DNA of 64,000 bases. It comes from Amyloporia xantha. Taxonomy: Eukaryota > Basidiomycota > Agaricomycetes > Polyporales > Adustoporiaceae. The notes beneath the pieces are model-generated. The model ran no database searches, was not told the origin of the DNA, and saw only the letters and a list, made by a program, of their open reading frames with translations. The stretch covers positions 1,860,001 through 1,924,000 of the forward strand of contig JAYKKR010000005.1 in assembly GCA_036971615.1 (NCBI GenBank). The letters run 5' to 3'. Positions 12,812 to 25,575 of this stretch are shown here, piece after piece. Position 1 is the first letter of the stretch; each line of letters opens with the position of its first letter. The position numbers were made by a program, and so were the translations under genes.

Positions 12812-14936
12812 ATGTATGCTGTCTCCCATTCCCTTTCTCATCGGGGCCCTAACGCGACGCGCGCCAGGGCCCGCTGGCAACCTTACTCTGCGGTCACGTT
12901 ATCATCATCAAACGCCTCTACTTCTCGTACTCCTTCCGTCGCTTATCTCCACACACCGGCTTCCTCTGTTTCCTCTTCTCCCCCGAACGTGTCTCTCAAT
13001 CCCGCATGCGATTCTGTCGCCCTCAAAGCGCACCCCCTCCCACCATCCACGCCCGGCTTAGCTCGCGATCCGTCGAAAACCAAATATGCCATTCGTCTAG
13101 TCGGTTAGTGATTCTTTCACTCATTCTTCGTTTCGGTTTCCAAAATTTCAGGGATGTGTAACTCTGTAGTATATGCATTGCCGGTCTGGTGCTGCTGTAC
13201 TAGTTGCAGCACCGGACCGACACTACAGGGCGTGCGTTCATTCGCTTCGAGAGTTGCCACTTTGTGTCATATGGTAGTTTGATCGGTTTGATGGAATGTC
13301 TCATGACTTGTGCTTGTGTACAGATCAGGCAGTACGGTCTCTTTGCGATACATGGCATCCGGACGACATACCGCCAGTTTTCAGCAGCCCTTCTTGCAGT
13401 TCCTCTGTCGAACCTGTCGTGACGCAGCGGGACGGAAGAACATGCGCGATCAATCCTTCTCTCTTCTCCGGACGGAACATACAGTTACCCTCCCCAATCT
13501 CTCCTTCAACTCAGTCTTCACTCTCTCCATTCCTCCCTGATCCAAGTGAATCGTTCGGTCGACCATCTGGGTGTGCCAACCTCAATCGTCAATTATTGCC
13601 CATCAAAGGCTTCGTGCACGAGGTTCTACGGCGCTCTCGTACGTCCGTCGGGGTGCTGCAGACGGCGTTGTGCTATCTGGAAGCTGTTCGGACCAAAGTG
13701 CCGGCCCTCATCGAAAAGGCGAAAGCAAACGGGACCAGCACCGAACCTGAATACGCAGAACCTGATGCTCAAAATATACAAGGCCAACCGATGGCGTGCG
13801 ATGATCTGCTTCACGAGGCCGAAACTCTTGCGGGCGCAACTGCTGTGTCTAGCTCTGATTCATCCGAAACAGACACCGTGCGTGTTTCCGACGGCGCCAT
13901 CTCTATGCCTGTTACGCCGGCATCGCTATACGAACATGTCAATAGTCAGGGATCCATCCATCCTCCTTCCTCGCCGAAACCCCAACAGTCTGCACCTCTG
14001 CCTCCACTTCCGCCACTTCCCTCCCCACTTCTCTGTCCCCGCCGTACATTTCTTGCTTGCCTCATCCTCGCGTCTAAATTCATGCAAGATCGATCGTATT
14101 CGAATCGTGCATGGGCGAAACTTGCCGGGCTACACCCTCGGGAAATCGGACGCTGTGAGCGCGCAGTTGGCAATGTACTCGAATGGAGATTATGGGTAGG
14201 CAAGGACCTCCCGGCGACCACTAGTACAAGGAGCGTTACTCGGAGTAAAAGCGACGGCGACTTGATGCGTAATCTGCTCTTGTCTTCTGCTACGGATTGC
14301 ACAGCTACTACAAACACTCCTAGCTGTGCGAGTGGCGATGGGTACTCGTACATGGATGCTTTCGTCACCCCGGTATCGACTCCGATACCAACACCAAGAA
14401 ATTCGACGTCCAGTGGCTTACGTCGGTATGCTACCGTCCCGGACATTCAAGCAGGTATCGCAAATGGACCTCTCTACACGAATACGTTCGCCTCGCCAGG
14501 GCCGCTCGCTGCTTCTGCTGTCTACGAGGGATCTGCCACGCCACTTACGTCGAACATGGTATCTGATATCGGGCCGATGGAAACCAATGAGGGGGAGCTC
14601 GACGTGTCTCCGACATCCATGTCTACGCCAACTATGTTGTGTTCGCCCACTTCAACACCGTCAACGTCATCCGATGGCGTTGACGACGGAACTGTGCAGA
14701 TGACATTCTCGGACCTTCCGCCCCCGTTCCCGGCCTCCTATACTCCTCTATCAATGATGGGCTCTGGTAACCCTGCCGATTTTGACCTCAACCTTTATAT
14801 CAAGTCTGTCATGTCGATCCCGGATTCCACCTTTGACACCGAAATTAGACTAGCTGCATTCAACCCTATCGCTTCGGGTTGTGCGCTATACAACCTTCCT
14901 TCTTTGTCTGAGGCTCTTCAGCTTGGTACCTTCTAG
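12812..14936 (+). CDS. Pho80/PCL-type (Pho85-partner) cyclin
   Basis: Regulatory subunit predicted to bind a Pho85-type cyclin-dependent kinase. Two exons (12812-13103 and 13324-14936) join in frame through a 220-nt intron, giving about 634 residues; the join makes TKYAIRLV-DQAVRSLCDTWHP. Cyclin-box landmarks are LLPIKGFVHEVLRRSRTSV, then VLQTALCYLEAVR, then RRTFLACLILASKFMQDRSY followed by SNRAWAKLAGL and EWRLWVGKDL. An acidic and Ser/Pro-rich insert of about 100 residues separates the two halves of the box, as in PCL5/Pcl-like fungal cyclins. The N-terminal 100 residues and the long C-terminal tail are Ser/Thr/Pro-rich and probably disordered. Two small upstream ORFs lie in the leader. PCL5-like is the best guess, but the paralogue cannot be fixed from sequence alone. 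Confidence 0.85.
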
Positions 14937-15959
14937 TTCCTACTTGTATTACTACATCCCGTATGTTTCCCTGTCCTCTTAGTCGGCTCGTTCGAAAGGG
15001 AGGAGAGTGGAGCATGATTTTGTTTGCCACGGATTTTTACGTCTCGGTTCGTAATCTCTATTTCTTTTGTTTGTACATACTTTGATGTATACTTCGTCGC
15101 CGCCCACTTGTGGCGATTTGGCACTTGCATTTATGTACTATGTGGACTCTCTTGCGAGGACAAGTATGTGCGTCCCGTGCTGCACGGGTCGCGACATTCG
15201 TTCTGTCTATGTCGTAACGTTGCCGCTCCTGGGTGCATTTCATGGTACGCTATTGGAACGTCGACGCTTCAAGGTTAACATCCAACATTCTAAAGCTTAT
15301 GCGTGGATAAGCTCATAGATGAGCCACCTTCGTTGACCGTTTCATGCTTCCATGCTTCCGTAGAGCCCGTGATGGTGGTTCATCAACGCGACAGTAGTAT
15401 CTGACGGGCTCCTGAGTATACTACCGTCTTCGATTTCAGGTGAATCGCATTGGAATCCTTCGTCTAACTCTTTCTTGCAATTGATGCATGACATTGGATT
15501 GGTCCCCTCAGCTCGTCAATTTTGTCAATTAATATTCTATAGTACTGATCTTACAGTGACTGCATGTGGAATCTACCTAGAAACATGACCCGGGCCCTTG
15601 AGTTCGGACGAAGTGCTGAAACACCCAACACCTACACGATACAATTGCTAGCTGCCGCAAGCTCAAACGGGCGGGTACAGGTATGCTATACATAGGAAGA
15701 ATCGATCTCCCGTCGCCCGTCAGGGAACGGTTTCCAGAGTGCAACCGCGTGAGAGTAATACCGTCATACCCGGCCCACAAGGATGCTCGGAGTCCACATG
15801 CATCTGTTCCAATATAGTCGGCTTAGTCGTCGGGATGTTGGCTTCTCACGTTTGGCCTGGACGTATATATAGATCTTCTCTTGCAATGCTCTTAAAAACA
15901 TAGTGTCGTGTAGCGCAAAAGGCACCTGCCATCGTCTACCGGACAACCCTCTACTTGTC
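14937..15959. other. Intergenic: cyclin 3' region and protease promoter
   Basis: Only short unsupported frames are seen. A TATA-like stretch (GTATATATAG, around 15864) lies about 95 nt upstream of the protease start and is a plausible core promoter element. Confidence 0.4.
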
Positions 15960-17536
15960 ATGTTCATCGCTTCGATATTCTGTCTCGCAGCTTGGGCATC
16001 ATTTGCTAGTGCTGGAAGCGAAGTCTCCAACAGTCCTTACAAGATCAGTCTGACGTCTAGAAGATTACCGAAAGGTAATGTCGCTGGTCTGCGCAAGAGG
16101 GCCCTGTCGCCGTTCAGTTTGCCTCTGGCAGACCAGTTCAATGGCACTGATCTTCAGTGAGTTGAAAAATCATTACAATATCTCTGTAAGCTAAAGATAG
16201 CGTTTGTCAGATGGTATGGGAACATCTCAGGCAAGCGATCCTGTGAATTTCCATGATTCTTGCTGAGCAATGAATCTCTTGGCAGTCGGAACGCCTCCGC
16301 AGACAATCCCCGTGGTGTTCGACACCGGAAGTTCTACTCTTGAATTCACCAGTACGTCATCGATGTCTTCGCTGGTCATGCAAACAAACCAAAGAGTTAT
16401 GTACAGGTACTCAATGTGGCGAGCCTTGTGCCAATCAGGTTATGTTTGACACTACGAAGAGCTCGACATACGTCGACTTGAACCAGACCTTCACCATTGC
16501 ATTTGAGACCGGCGGCGGGGTCAATCCCATAGTCTCGGATGATGAATACGTCCTGTGGTTGCTGGCCGGTCAAGATACCGTTACAGTCGGAGGAATTGCG
16601 ACGCCCAACGTGGGGTTATATACGATCATCAACCAAACCGCTGGGTTTGATTCCGATCCCTACAGTGGTATTCAAGGTCAGATAATCTGTTTGGAAGGGT
16701 GGAGATGTATAATGACACCGCATATAGGGATGTCATCACAAGCGCAGGGTTTTTTCGAAGGTCTTATACAGCAAGGACTTCCTGGTCAGTGACTGATCTG
16801 CTTGGAAAACTTATATTGATAATGGATATCAGCTATGTTCGGAATGTACCTTACGCCCAAGGTCATAGGTAACGCAGAATTGACACTAGGCGGGGTTGAC
16901 GAATCAAAGATTCATGGTGATGTCCTTGGTTTGATATCAGGCATTGGTATTGACGGTGCCCACGGATATCAAGGTGAAGTCAAATGGTCCGAGTTGCCGG
17001 CCAACTCGTATGGATCGTGGCAACTGAATTCAACCCAAATATCTGTCAACGGGCAAACCACGCCCATTCTCGCGAGTAACCGAACGGTCATTTTTGATAG
17101 TGGTACGAGTAACGCTTACTTCGACCCCGACACAACAAACGTACGTGGAAACAGTATATCGCTGTGTAGCAGGTGGCTGGCTGTACTGATGAAATAACAG
17201 GCTATCTACGCCATGATATCGCCTGCGATTCAGCCGTATGCTCCGGAGCCGGGAGCATACGGAATAGCGTGCAGCGAAATCGACGAACTTCCGGCAACGA
17301 TCGACATTTCGTTCACGACCATTACGGGCGAGCCATTCAACTTGACGATCCCCAGCATCGAATTGAATGTCGGACCATTTCCCGACGATCCGTCGACGTG
17401 TCAGACATTCATCAACGCGCTTGACGGTCTAGAGTTGGTGGGAGGGAGCCTGTTGAAACATTATTACAGTATATGGGATCTCACCAATCAAAGGATGGGA
17501 TTTGCCCCCAACGGTGCGCACAGGCCTTCGCTGTGA
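15960..17536 (+). CDS. Secreted pepsin-like aspartic protease (peptidase family A1)
   Basis: Extracellular or vacuolar acid endopeptidase of about 421 residues. Seven exons join in frame: 15960-16156, 16211-16230, 16286-16351, 16395-16676, 16728-16784, 16833-17140 and 17201-17536. The ATG at 15960 gives a clear signal peptide (MFIASIFCLAAWASFASAG), preferred over the upstream in-frame codon at 15903. A propeptide follows with a Kex2-like dibasic site (LRKR, near residue 45). The mature part has the first catalytic motif VVFDTGSS and the second VIFDSGTS, the ISVGTPPQ strand before the first, and a C-terminal TNQRMGFAP strand. Cysteine pairs (LCTGTQCGEPC) follow the first catalytic loop. The second exon is only 20 nt, and the intron after it starts with GC instead of GT. 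Several NxS/T sites fit a secreted glycoprotein. Confidence 0.92.
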
Positions 17537-17715
17537 TCGAGGCAATGACTGATAACGATCATCCTCTATTCAGGAGTTCCCGACTTCATAGGTGGCGGCA
17601 CGTTATAGAATGTCTGTTGTAGCTTGCAATGACCCATGTTGAAGCAGAAACGGTGATATATTTGTAATGAATTTCACCGAAAGGGCTGGCGCACACTAAT
17701 CCCAGAATGATCTCC

Positions 17716-18136
17716 TCAGTCCTGTGCTCCTAAACCTGCAATAGCAGATTTGGGGGGTGTTTCTGAGCAGAAACCATAGCAAGGGACGTTGAGGTGCGTG
17801 TCGCAGTAACCAGTCCCGGCACCGCAGCCACGCCAAACGTGGGCAATTCGTGCTGAGAATGTAAGTCCTTGTGCCTGTTTGGATGCTCATGTTAGTATTG
17901 GTACTATCTGAGATTATTCCTTCATACCTATTTGCGAGCTTGACCAACAGGAGATAGACCATTCTTGGTGGACTACCGAACGGCTGCATCCCATTCAGCC
18001 GCGTTCCCTGCACGTTACACAGTGGGCCGTATGAGATTTTGTTGCGAATAATCGACTCTTTCACATTCTGTCTGCTAGGGTCAAGAATATCAATCTCCTT
18101 CACCCGGGGAGTAAGCGTCTGACACTGTGTCTGCAA
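17716..18136 (-). CDS. Doubtful small gene, unknown product
   Basis: On the minus strand a frame starting near 18136 runs to a donor near 17935. A candidate 53-nt intron (GTATGAAGG...CAAACAG) joins it to an exon ending at TGA 17716-17718. The spliced C-terminus is cysteine-rich (WRGCGAGTGYCDTHLNVPCY, then GFCSETPP), suggesting a small extracellular domain. The 5' end is unclear: a further minus-strand frame at 18262-18663 may be an upstream exon, but no clean junction connects the two. I do not recognise the family. Confidence 0.3.
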
Positions 18137-18790
18137 CTGTCAGCACGTGCATCTGGGTTACGATCGAGACGACAATCCGATCATGCTGGCTTCTTTGACG
18201 TGGACAAAACCAATCTTGTCATTGGCATCGTCTTGCTTGCAATTCGTACTATATGGGTGATTTATCCATGACTTGGAAAATAATTTGAGGAACCATCCCA
18301 GGAAGTAGTTTGGCCATTTCGGGTGAGAATGTACAACGATGCAATCTTCGCCCCATCGATTGCAGAATCTGGCCGTAACGTATCTCGGCTGTACTCGACT
18401 CGGAATGAACGAGCAATGGCACTGTGCCCAGTACTTGGTGGCATTCTTGGAGTGTTCTCAGTGAATATTTCCGAGACAAGTTCAGAGACGTGCAAGATTC
18501 TCGAGGCATGGAAGATGGATCTGTGGTATAGACATAGGACGTAGGTGACACGGTTTATGTATGGATCGTTGGACCAGAAAAGGAGGACAATGAGACTCGA
18601 GTATTTGCGCTTATTATGCACTGTGGGCGCATGGACCTTGTACTGAGAGTGTGGCTTGGACATGCCCTTATATCAACCGACTCGTCATCTTTGACCTCCC
18701 CCTCCGCTTGTTCCTGGCCTTAATGGTCCTCATTGCGCAATTTCCGTGCATCTATACATTGGCTACTTTTGGAATTTATTCGTAAGCCCG

Positions 18791-19435
18791 ATGAGTTACA
18801 CAAATTCCACAAATTCCACAGCATCCACCTCATCCGAGTCGCCTCCGAGCCGCACTCCTCGGCCACTCCTTCACACTGTCCAAAACAAGAACCACCGCCC
18901 AGAGCCCATCGGCGTCGATCCTTCTCAGCTCATTGGGAAGATTTTAAAAGGCGTCCGACGATCCCGGGATCATCCCAACGTCACTCTCCACTTCACCGAT
19001 CAATCCAAATTCCAAATACTCGTCGACGGTTATGATCCCAAACATCGGGGTATCCCAAAATCACTAGAGATGGATTCTGGTCTGGAGCCCATCTTCAGCT
19101 ACCCGGGGGATTTTCCTGACGGGCCCCGGACTATCACCAACGCCGCTCGAATCACGATGGCGGATAAGGCGTTTGATTTGGGAGGGCGGGGTTGTTACTG
19201 GGATCAGTCTCATTGCGGCATCGCGATGAAGTTCAAGGAGGACGGTCGATGGCACTGCGTGTGGGCGGCGCTGGCAGAGTACGAGGACGACGACAAGATG
19301 AATTGCATCTTCCGGAGCTATCATGACGTCTACCTGGCTGTGCTTCACCATTCGCCCGATCCGGGGAAGCGACAGCCGCGCAGAAGACAAAACCGTGGTC
19401 GTAATGACAAGACTACGAAGACCAAGCGGGATTGA
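18791..19435 (+). CDS. Hypothetical protein, basidiomycete type
   Basis: A single-exon frame of 214 codons from the ATG at 18791 (MSYTNSTNSTASTSS). The same frame is open from 18746, whose extra 15 residues are hydrophobic and look like leader sequence, so the later start is preferred. The N-terminus is Ser/Thr-rich. A globular middle (GKILKGVRRSRDHPNVTLHF, later GGRGCYWDQSHCGIAMKFKE) has mixed hydrophobic and charged residues, and the end is a strongly basic tail (KRQPRRRQNRGRNDKTTKTK) like a nuclear-localisation or nucleic-acid-binding tail. No known domain is recognised. The frame is long and compositionally protein-like, so it is probably a real gene. Confidence 0.6.
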   Translation: MSYTNSTNSTASTSSESPPSRTPRPLLHTVQNKNHRPEPIGVDPSQLIGKILKGVRRSRDHPNVTLHFTDQSKFQILVDGYDPKHRGIPKSLEMDSGLEPIFSYPGDFPDGPRTITNAARITMADKAFDLGGRGCYWDQSHCGIAMKFKEDGRWHCVWAALAEYEDDDKMNCIFRSYHDVYLAVLHHSPDPGKRQPRRRQNRGRNDKTTKTKRD

Positions 19436-21893
19436 TACCGCATCAACGAGCAGGTTCGTGGTTAGGGACGTCGCATCATCTATTCTCATCTACCAATTTT
19501 GACCATACCTACCTACGGACTCGCTCCTCACGCACTGAACCATCACGAAGTCGTGTACACTGTTGTAATTGTACGAACCTAGATCTGTTGTTGTAAATTA
19601 GCTGTATCTGCTGTACTATACTGCGAGTATCTGGATTGACGTCGCATTTATATATCATCACATTATCACTTTGTGTTGACTGATTTAGCACGCTTGAGAG
19701 CTTTGCATGGTTGCCAGGATTCAGTCGTGCGATATTTGTGATCCACTGATGAATTTATTGAAGTTGTGTACACGGGAGACCATTTGCTTAACCATCAACT
19801 TCCCCAAGCTGATCAAGAATATCGCCACTGCATGGGCCCATGATCAGCACTCGCCTGTTGTACCGACGTTGTCGGACAGATGGTGACGATGTCAGTGTCA
19901 AATTAGCCGTAGCAGCTGCTTCCAATCCATCCATAAGCAGTGTGGCCTCGAGTGTCCTTAGCGATTCGATATCTTTGGAGCCGCCAACTTCTTTGCTCCA
20001 TTTGGGATACGGGACGCACTGCTGCAAACCCTGATGTACCTGACAGGTTAACAGAGGATATTCGGGAACGTAATCGTAGACATACCTTCCCGCTTGATTT
20101 TACCAAGGAGCGACAGCAACCAAGAGTCGTCAGGTGCTGAACACGCAGAAGTGGCCAACAGGAATGATTTGCTGATATCACCGCGCAGAAAGATCCAGAT
20201 TCACGTTGCCGCGTACAGATATTGAGGGCGCAGATGGAGATATCGTCTTTTAGTAGAGGCGATACGGAGAGGCGTCAGAGCAGACCAAGAAAACGGCGAA
20301 TAGCTTGTGTTTTGCCCATGCACGAGACCCGCAGCTGGCCAGCGGATTGTAGTCCTCCGATTGAGCCCACGTCGGCGGAGAGAGAATGATTGGCGAAATC
20401 AGAGGATTCGCATTAATTGCGAGGCAATCAGCCACGGTCGACGGCAGGAGTATGGAACGATGTTGTCGGCATAAGAAGGGCGCTGGTACAGATGTTTCTA
20501 TGTCGAGAACTGAAGATAGAACACAGATATTGATTCTTGACTCTGAGTATTACCACGTTGAAAATTGCGCTTGAAGATGGGTCAATTTACTGGCAGGAAA
20601 TCGTGGTCGGCGTTTGACTATTCAGGTTTAGATTATCCTGCCGACACCCGTAAGAGAGTCTGCTTTTGCCATTGGCAAAATTACGGCAGTTAGCAGGTAT
20701 CACTGAAACCAATCACATAAAGATACCAGCTCCATTCTCCCGACATTGATCGCAAGGCCCGGGTGTTGTTCAAAATGTCCGAGGAGAGCGCCAGTGTGCG
20801 TTTGTGCGGCGTTTGTGTGGTTTGAAAATCTGTGGAAAATTGAACTGCGAACGACTCACGTCTTCCTATAAGGAATTACTGAGCCAACAGCAGACTGTGA
20901 TGGGAAGAAAGAGCATAAAGGAGAGTCGAGTATCGCCGGATACCATCATGGGCTGTCGCGACCAAACGGTACTAGGATGTTTTTATAATGCGCGCATATC
21001 AGCGAGGCTAGCTTGGGAAAATCATACGGAGACCGCTGGGGGTGGCATCGCACGATAAGGTCGAACAAGAATCCCGAAAGGTCGGCCGAACCTAAGGATC
21101 TCTCTAAAAGCGTCTGGATGACGGCTTCAATGAAAGTGACAAGACGAAACGTTGCACAGGGACGCTTCACCTGTCCAAACTGACGTCGGGAACGCTTCAC
21201 AAGCTGTTGACTCCATTTCGTGCCCCAAAATATGTCTGGGCCCGATCGAATGGGCAGTTTAACGCATGAACCAGGCTTGAGCCGGACATTACCTACGCCA
21301 ATAGGAGTGATATGAGGTATATGGACGTAGCAACCGACAACTTACGCAAATGACGATTGCTACGGCGGCCGGCCTTGACATACTAGGGTAAGCTCCTTCG
21401 CTGTCCTTGCCCCCATATAGTTGTATATAGTGATCTTAGATCGAACAGAGTCAACAGACGACACGCGCGGTCAAACGCATTACTGGAGGCCTATGCCATT
21501 AAGGCGACTGCGAAATATATAAGAAATAGACCGTCACTCACGGTGACATTGTGGTCAACGCACTAGCTATAGGAACCACCCATAGCGAGCCACAGATTAT
21601 TGTGATAATCCGAGAGGGTCGAAGGGGCGCCGCGGTATATCTTTCGCTCTACTGGATGATTTCAAAATGTGGCCTGTGCCACACCGTGCTGTCCGAGCGA
21701 GCGCGCCATGGTCAAGTTTCAGTTTCATATTTTAGGGAGCCTTTTGTTCCGCACTACACGCGACTGCGAAGGGAAGACAGACGGTACGATTCTAGCGTGG
21801 CCAAATTGGCTTCGAGGAGAGAAGGGTGATCAGAGCGATTGGCTTTTGAGATCAGATGAGGCGACCGCCGCTTCAATAGTTCTCACGGTTCCC
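19436..21893. other. Gene-poor 2.5-kb stretch
   Basis: Only short frames without motifs are found on either strand. The final few hundred bases should contain the NAA50 promoter. I see no structured repeat or RNA gene. Confidence 0.4.
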
Positions 21894-22586
21894 ATGTCTT
21901 CGCCCACTCAACGCTCTCAGACACGGACCTCACTGTCGTCCCTCACTCCCAATAATCTAGGTATGGCGCTCTCGCTGTCACAAAACCCATCTTTCTCATC
22001 GCCTTTCAGGGACGGTACGCAAACTAAACTCCGTGCTATTCCCCATAAAGTACAGCGAGAAGTTTTATCAAGACGTACTCCTACCGGAAGCGGAAGACTT
22101 TTGCAAGCTCAGTCAGTCGTTGATTCGTTCATCATCTCGAATGTCATGCTAGACTGACATATGCATGCTATGCAGTCTACTACAATGATGTACCCGTTGG
22201 CACGATCTGCTGCAGGATTGAGACCACAGATGGTCAGACGAAGCTATACCTCATGACAATGGGTATTTTGGCGGTGAGCATAACAGTGTACCAATGCCAT
22301 GACGGGATTATGCAACTTACCGGGCATGACATAGCCCTATCGCGGACGGGGGCTGGGTTCCAAGAGTTTGCAACAGATCATCACTGCTGCTACCGCGCAT
22401 TCGAAGCCCAAAATCAGCGCAATATATCTACACGTACAAGTCGGGAACACGCTCGCGAAAACTTTCTATGAACGTCACGGATTCAAAGAAGTAGGGGTGC
22501 AACAGGATTACTACAAGAAGATCGTGCCCCATGACGCCTGGATCCTCCAGAGAGAGATCGGTGGTCCGCAAGCTGTCGTCGAATGA
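21894..22586 (+). CDS. NAA50: N-alpha-acetyltransferase 50 (GNAT family, San/Naa50)
   Basis: Acetyltransferase that modifies protein N-termini beginning with Met plus a hydrophobic residue, usually with the ribosome-bound NatA complex. Four exons (21894-21960, 22010-22111, 22176-22273, 22335-22586) join in frame to about 172 residues, the usual Naa50 size. Family landmarks are the substrate-loop segment LNSVLFPIKYSEKFYQDVL, the core strands YYNDVPVGTICCRIE and KLYLMTMGILAPYRGRG, in which the acetyl-CoA loop (R-G-R-G-L-G) spans the last exon junction, then ISAIYLHVQVGNTLAKTFYE and RHGFKEVGVQQDYYKKI. It is convergent with the C2H2 gene downstream, 274 bp away. Confidence 0.93.
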
Positions 22587-22860
22587 TGCCATTGTAGATC
22601 TTTTATGAGTTGGGAGCATGCGGCGTGAGTTTTCTTTGGTTGGAACGATTTTTACGTGACTCTAACATTCGCCTTTGTAGCTGTTGGCGCAGTACTATAT
22701 TACATTGATGTATGGTACACGGATATGTCAGATAAATAACAAAATAATACAAGCTGGAGGTGACGTCCATTATCACAATACGTAGGTGCGTAATTATATG
22801 GCCTGGTGTCTGCTTTAGAGTCAGTGCATTGCGAAGAGTAATGAGGCGCCAACTCACATG

Positions 22861-23643
22861 TCATGCATTGATTAGTTTCACATTCTGATTACGCCTCATC
22901 GTCTATGCCGCAACGTTTCACAAGCTAGGACCGTTTCATCAGCATGCTATCAAGCATAGCCTGACACAACATACCTGATGCCGCTTCAAAGCGTCCTTTC
23001 TAGTGAACGTCTTCCCACACCCTCCATTGCATTGGAAAGGTTTCTCGCCCGTGTGCGTATCTCGGTGCCTTTTCAGGTCGTGTTGGCGGTTAAAAGACAA
23101 CGCACACATGTCGCAGGAGAATGGCCGCTGGGGCGATGCGGGATACTGCGATGTGTTCGCTTGCTGAGCGAATCCGGGCGGATACTGCATTGCTGGACTT
23201 GACATGGCAGATGCATGCTGAGACGGCAACTGCGCTGTGGCGTATGGCTGGGACAGTGAGTGGGAGTGCGTATGTGTGTGGACTCGTGCCTGTGTCTGCG
23301 GGATGGGTACGCCTTGATTGCGGTCCGTGGTAAATGTGGACTGTTGCTGCGGCACGGATAGGGAGGGAACTCTATCGCGTGAAGCGTAGGGATAATGCGA
23401 CTGGCCATCGGCCATAGGATACCCAGATGGGTGTGCAACTGCATAAGCATTGCCCGAGGGCGCATTGTATCCTTGCGTGGTGCCATGCGTTCTTAAAGAA
23501 GGATGCGCATGATGAGAGGGAGACGGGTAATGGTCTGCTGAAGTCGCAAAGGCAGCTGTGTTCTGGCCGCTGCTATTCCAGTGTGGAGGTGAGTATGGGG
23601 CGTTCCCAGTGGATGGAAATGGGTGAGTGCGTCTGTCCGACAT
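22861..23643 (-). CDS. C2H2 zinc-finger transcription factor
   Basis: Nuclear DNA-binding protein of about 236 residues. Two exons (minus strand 23643-22975, then 22902-22861) join in frame across a 72-nt intron. The first 165 residues are rich in Ser, His, Gln, Pro and Tyr, with no fold apparent. Two tandem C2H2 fingers follow: PFSCDMCALSFNRQHDLKRH and PFQCNGGCGKTFTRKDALKR, linked by the consensus TGEKP. After the second finger only 15 residues remain. The RKDALKRH helix resembles Azf1/Crz1-like fungal factors, but the specific orthologue is not assigned. It is convergent with NAA50. Confidence 0.85.
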
Positions 23644-25575
23644 AAGATACGGTTAAGAAGGGATTGATGGTGGGTGCCACTGGGTGGAGATGCATGATTC
23701 CCTCGTACATATGTATAATCGGCAGCCGCTCGATCCGGCCGACGCAGGGCGCGCTTCAGGCACAATCTCACTGCCACAAAGCGAACAGAAATGACGGATG
23801 CTGACCATTGACTTAACCCTTCAGACGATCCAAGATTTAGTATGGAAAACAAATCGAGTATGGTGGCCAGAGCGATGATATGTCAAACCGCTGAAGTGGT
23901 AACGCTCAGGTCGGTAGGACCTATAAGGAGTTAGCATGCATTAGTCCCTGCTACTCCTTTGGAGAGAGATGTAGCGGGTTGCCAGCTTTCCGCGAAATCC
24001 CTCAATCTAGCTATATAGGATACCGGGATGTCCAATATGTGACAGCGGACGGCATTCATAGTCAGGAACGCTTGCTCACGATGATCCGGCGTGACCATTG
24101 CCGATCCGGAAGCCCTCTCCCCCTGTAGTCTTGGTACACTACTGTACTACGTTCATCAATATCAATAGTACAGTGCTTTATTGAGTCTTCATTCTTCCAT
24201 GCCTAACCGGTACGAGGTATGACGTCCTTGCTGCCTTACCATGGACGATGCCGTGCTCAGGGGCACGTTCACGTCGCGTCGAAGCTGCAGACCACTACAC
24301 ATGTCTCAAGTATATTTGTTCTAGCCATCTCATTATCGGTTTGTGCTATCAGACACACATAACCCCGGCCATCGCCTGCCTCCATTCATTCCATCCGTTA
24401 CAGCCGCTGGCGGGGATCGTACAGCAACGGGCCCTTAAGTTGGCATGTCTCCGCTCCGATGCCGCTGATGGTTTGGCCACACACATAAGGCTAGCCATTC
24501 GGACGTGAATGTATGAGATTGACATCATCACCTGTAGGCTACCCTTTTTATATGTTCTTGGTCAGGAGCTAATGAAGCGCCAGACTTGCGGCACCAGGCC
24601 CTTGATCTTTGTGTCGCCCCGCCGCAGACATTCGGGACATCATTTGGTGTCCGGCCCGAGCATTACTGCGCCTTTCTGATCACAAGCCGATATCCGCTCG
24701 TACCTTCCCAATCAACGTAGCCCCATGAAAGCTCGAGACCTATAGCTCAGTTTGATTAATGATTGTGTCGGAGGTCCTAATCATTGGAGCACTAGGACTT
24801 CAAGCGTCAATTCTGGGCTCAGGTACAGTACAAGGTCCCGTCCTGCGGCTTTCAGACATGATTGATGCACCTCAAACAGTTATGTTCTACTGCGCGCTTA
24901 TAGGCGCGCTGGTGATTCAGCCAATTCCATAATGATGGCTACAGTTTTGAATCATTGCTATCGATGCCGTTGTGACTCTGTTGCAGCTGATGGTTGTCAT
25001 TAGGAATATTGGCTATGAACGTTTTGCGCTAGAATTGCACAAGAAGGAGATTGCCATGGTACACATACATATGTACTTATGTCATGGGCGGTGAGATGCA
25101 TTCGACCGCATTCCCACCCCCTCGGTCCAAAAGATATACTTCTGTCGATCTTTGTCTGTAATTGCCTCCGCAGCGTGGGTTGCAACGTCGGATCTCAACG
25201 TGTGTAGGGTTGCAATTGAACATGGTGCTCAGCGCTCTGTTCGACGTCTCGACCCGGAGCTGCAGCTTAGGCTGAGGCTCGACGGTGAAGATATGTTTGG
25301 ACCTGAGTTCACTCTGGGCCGATTTTCAGGACTAGTGGTCTACGTTGACCAAAATAAATAGAATTTGGTGACCGCTGGAAGCGGCGAGTCACCATGTAGT
25401 GACGCGGCGCTCATCAGCTACGTAACACTCTGCTTGATCGTTCGGATTCAGTTCTTCCCCCGACTGCACGGAGCTCTATTGTAACCAGGGTACGTTCACA
25501 CCCTCGGGGCTATTAATCGGCGTGGTTTAGGTTCTGCTTCGATTGATAAATTTGTCAAAGGCTTTGTGGAACGCT
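23644..25575. other. Divergent upstream region between the C2H2 gene (-) and DNA ligase (+)
   Basis: A 1.9-kb spacer between divergent genes, with only short unsupported frames. A possible 5'-leader intron of the ligase gene (GTACGTTCAC...GTGGTTTAG, 25491-25530) ends 45 nt before its start codon. One ACGCG core (25402-25406), the kind bound by MBF at S-phase genes, lies upstream of the ligase, but a single five-base match is weak evidence. Confidence 0.4.

Noticed and set aside
13546..14199. 217-codon frame inside the cyclin gene
   Set aside because: It is an out-of-frame shadow of the cyclin exon, which carries the conserved cyclin box.
25402..25406. MBF-type ACGCG site upstream of DNA ligase
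   Set aside because: A single five-base match is expected by chance; mentioned only as a note in the intergenic entry.
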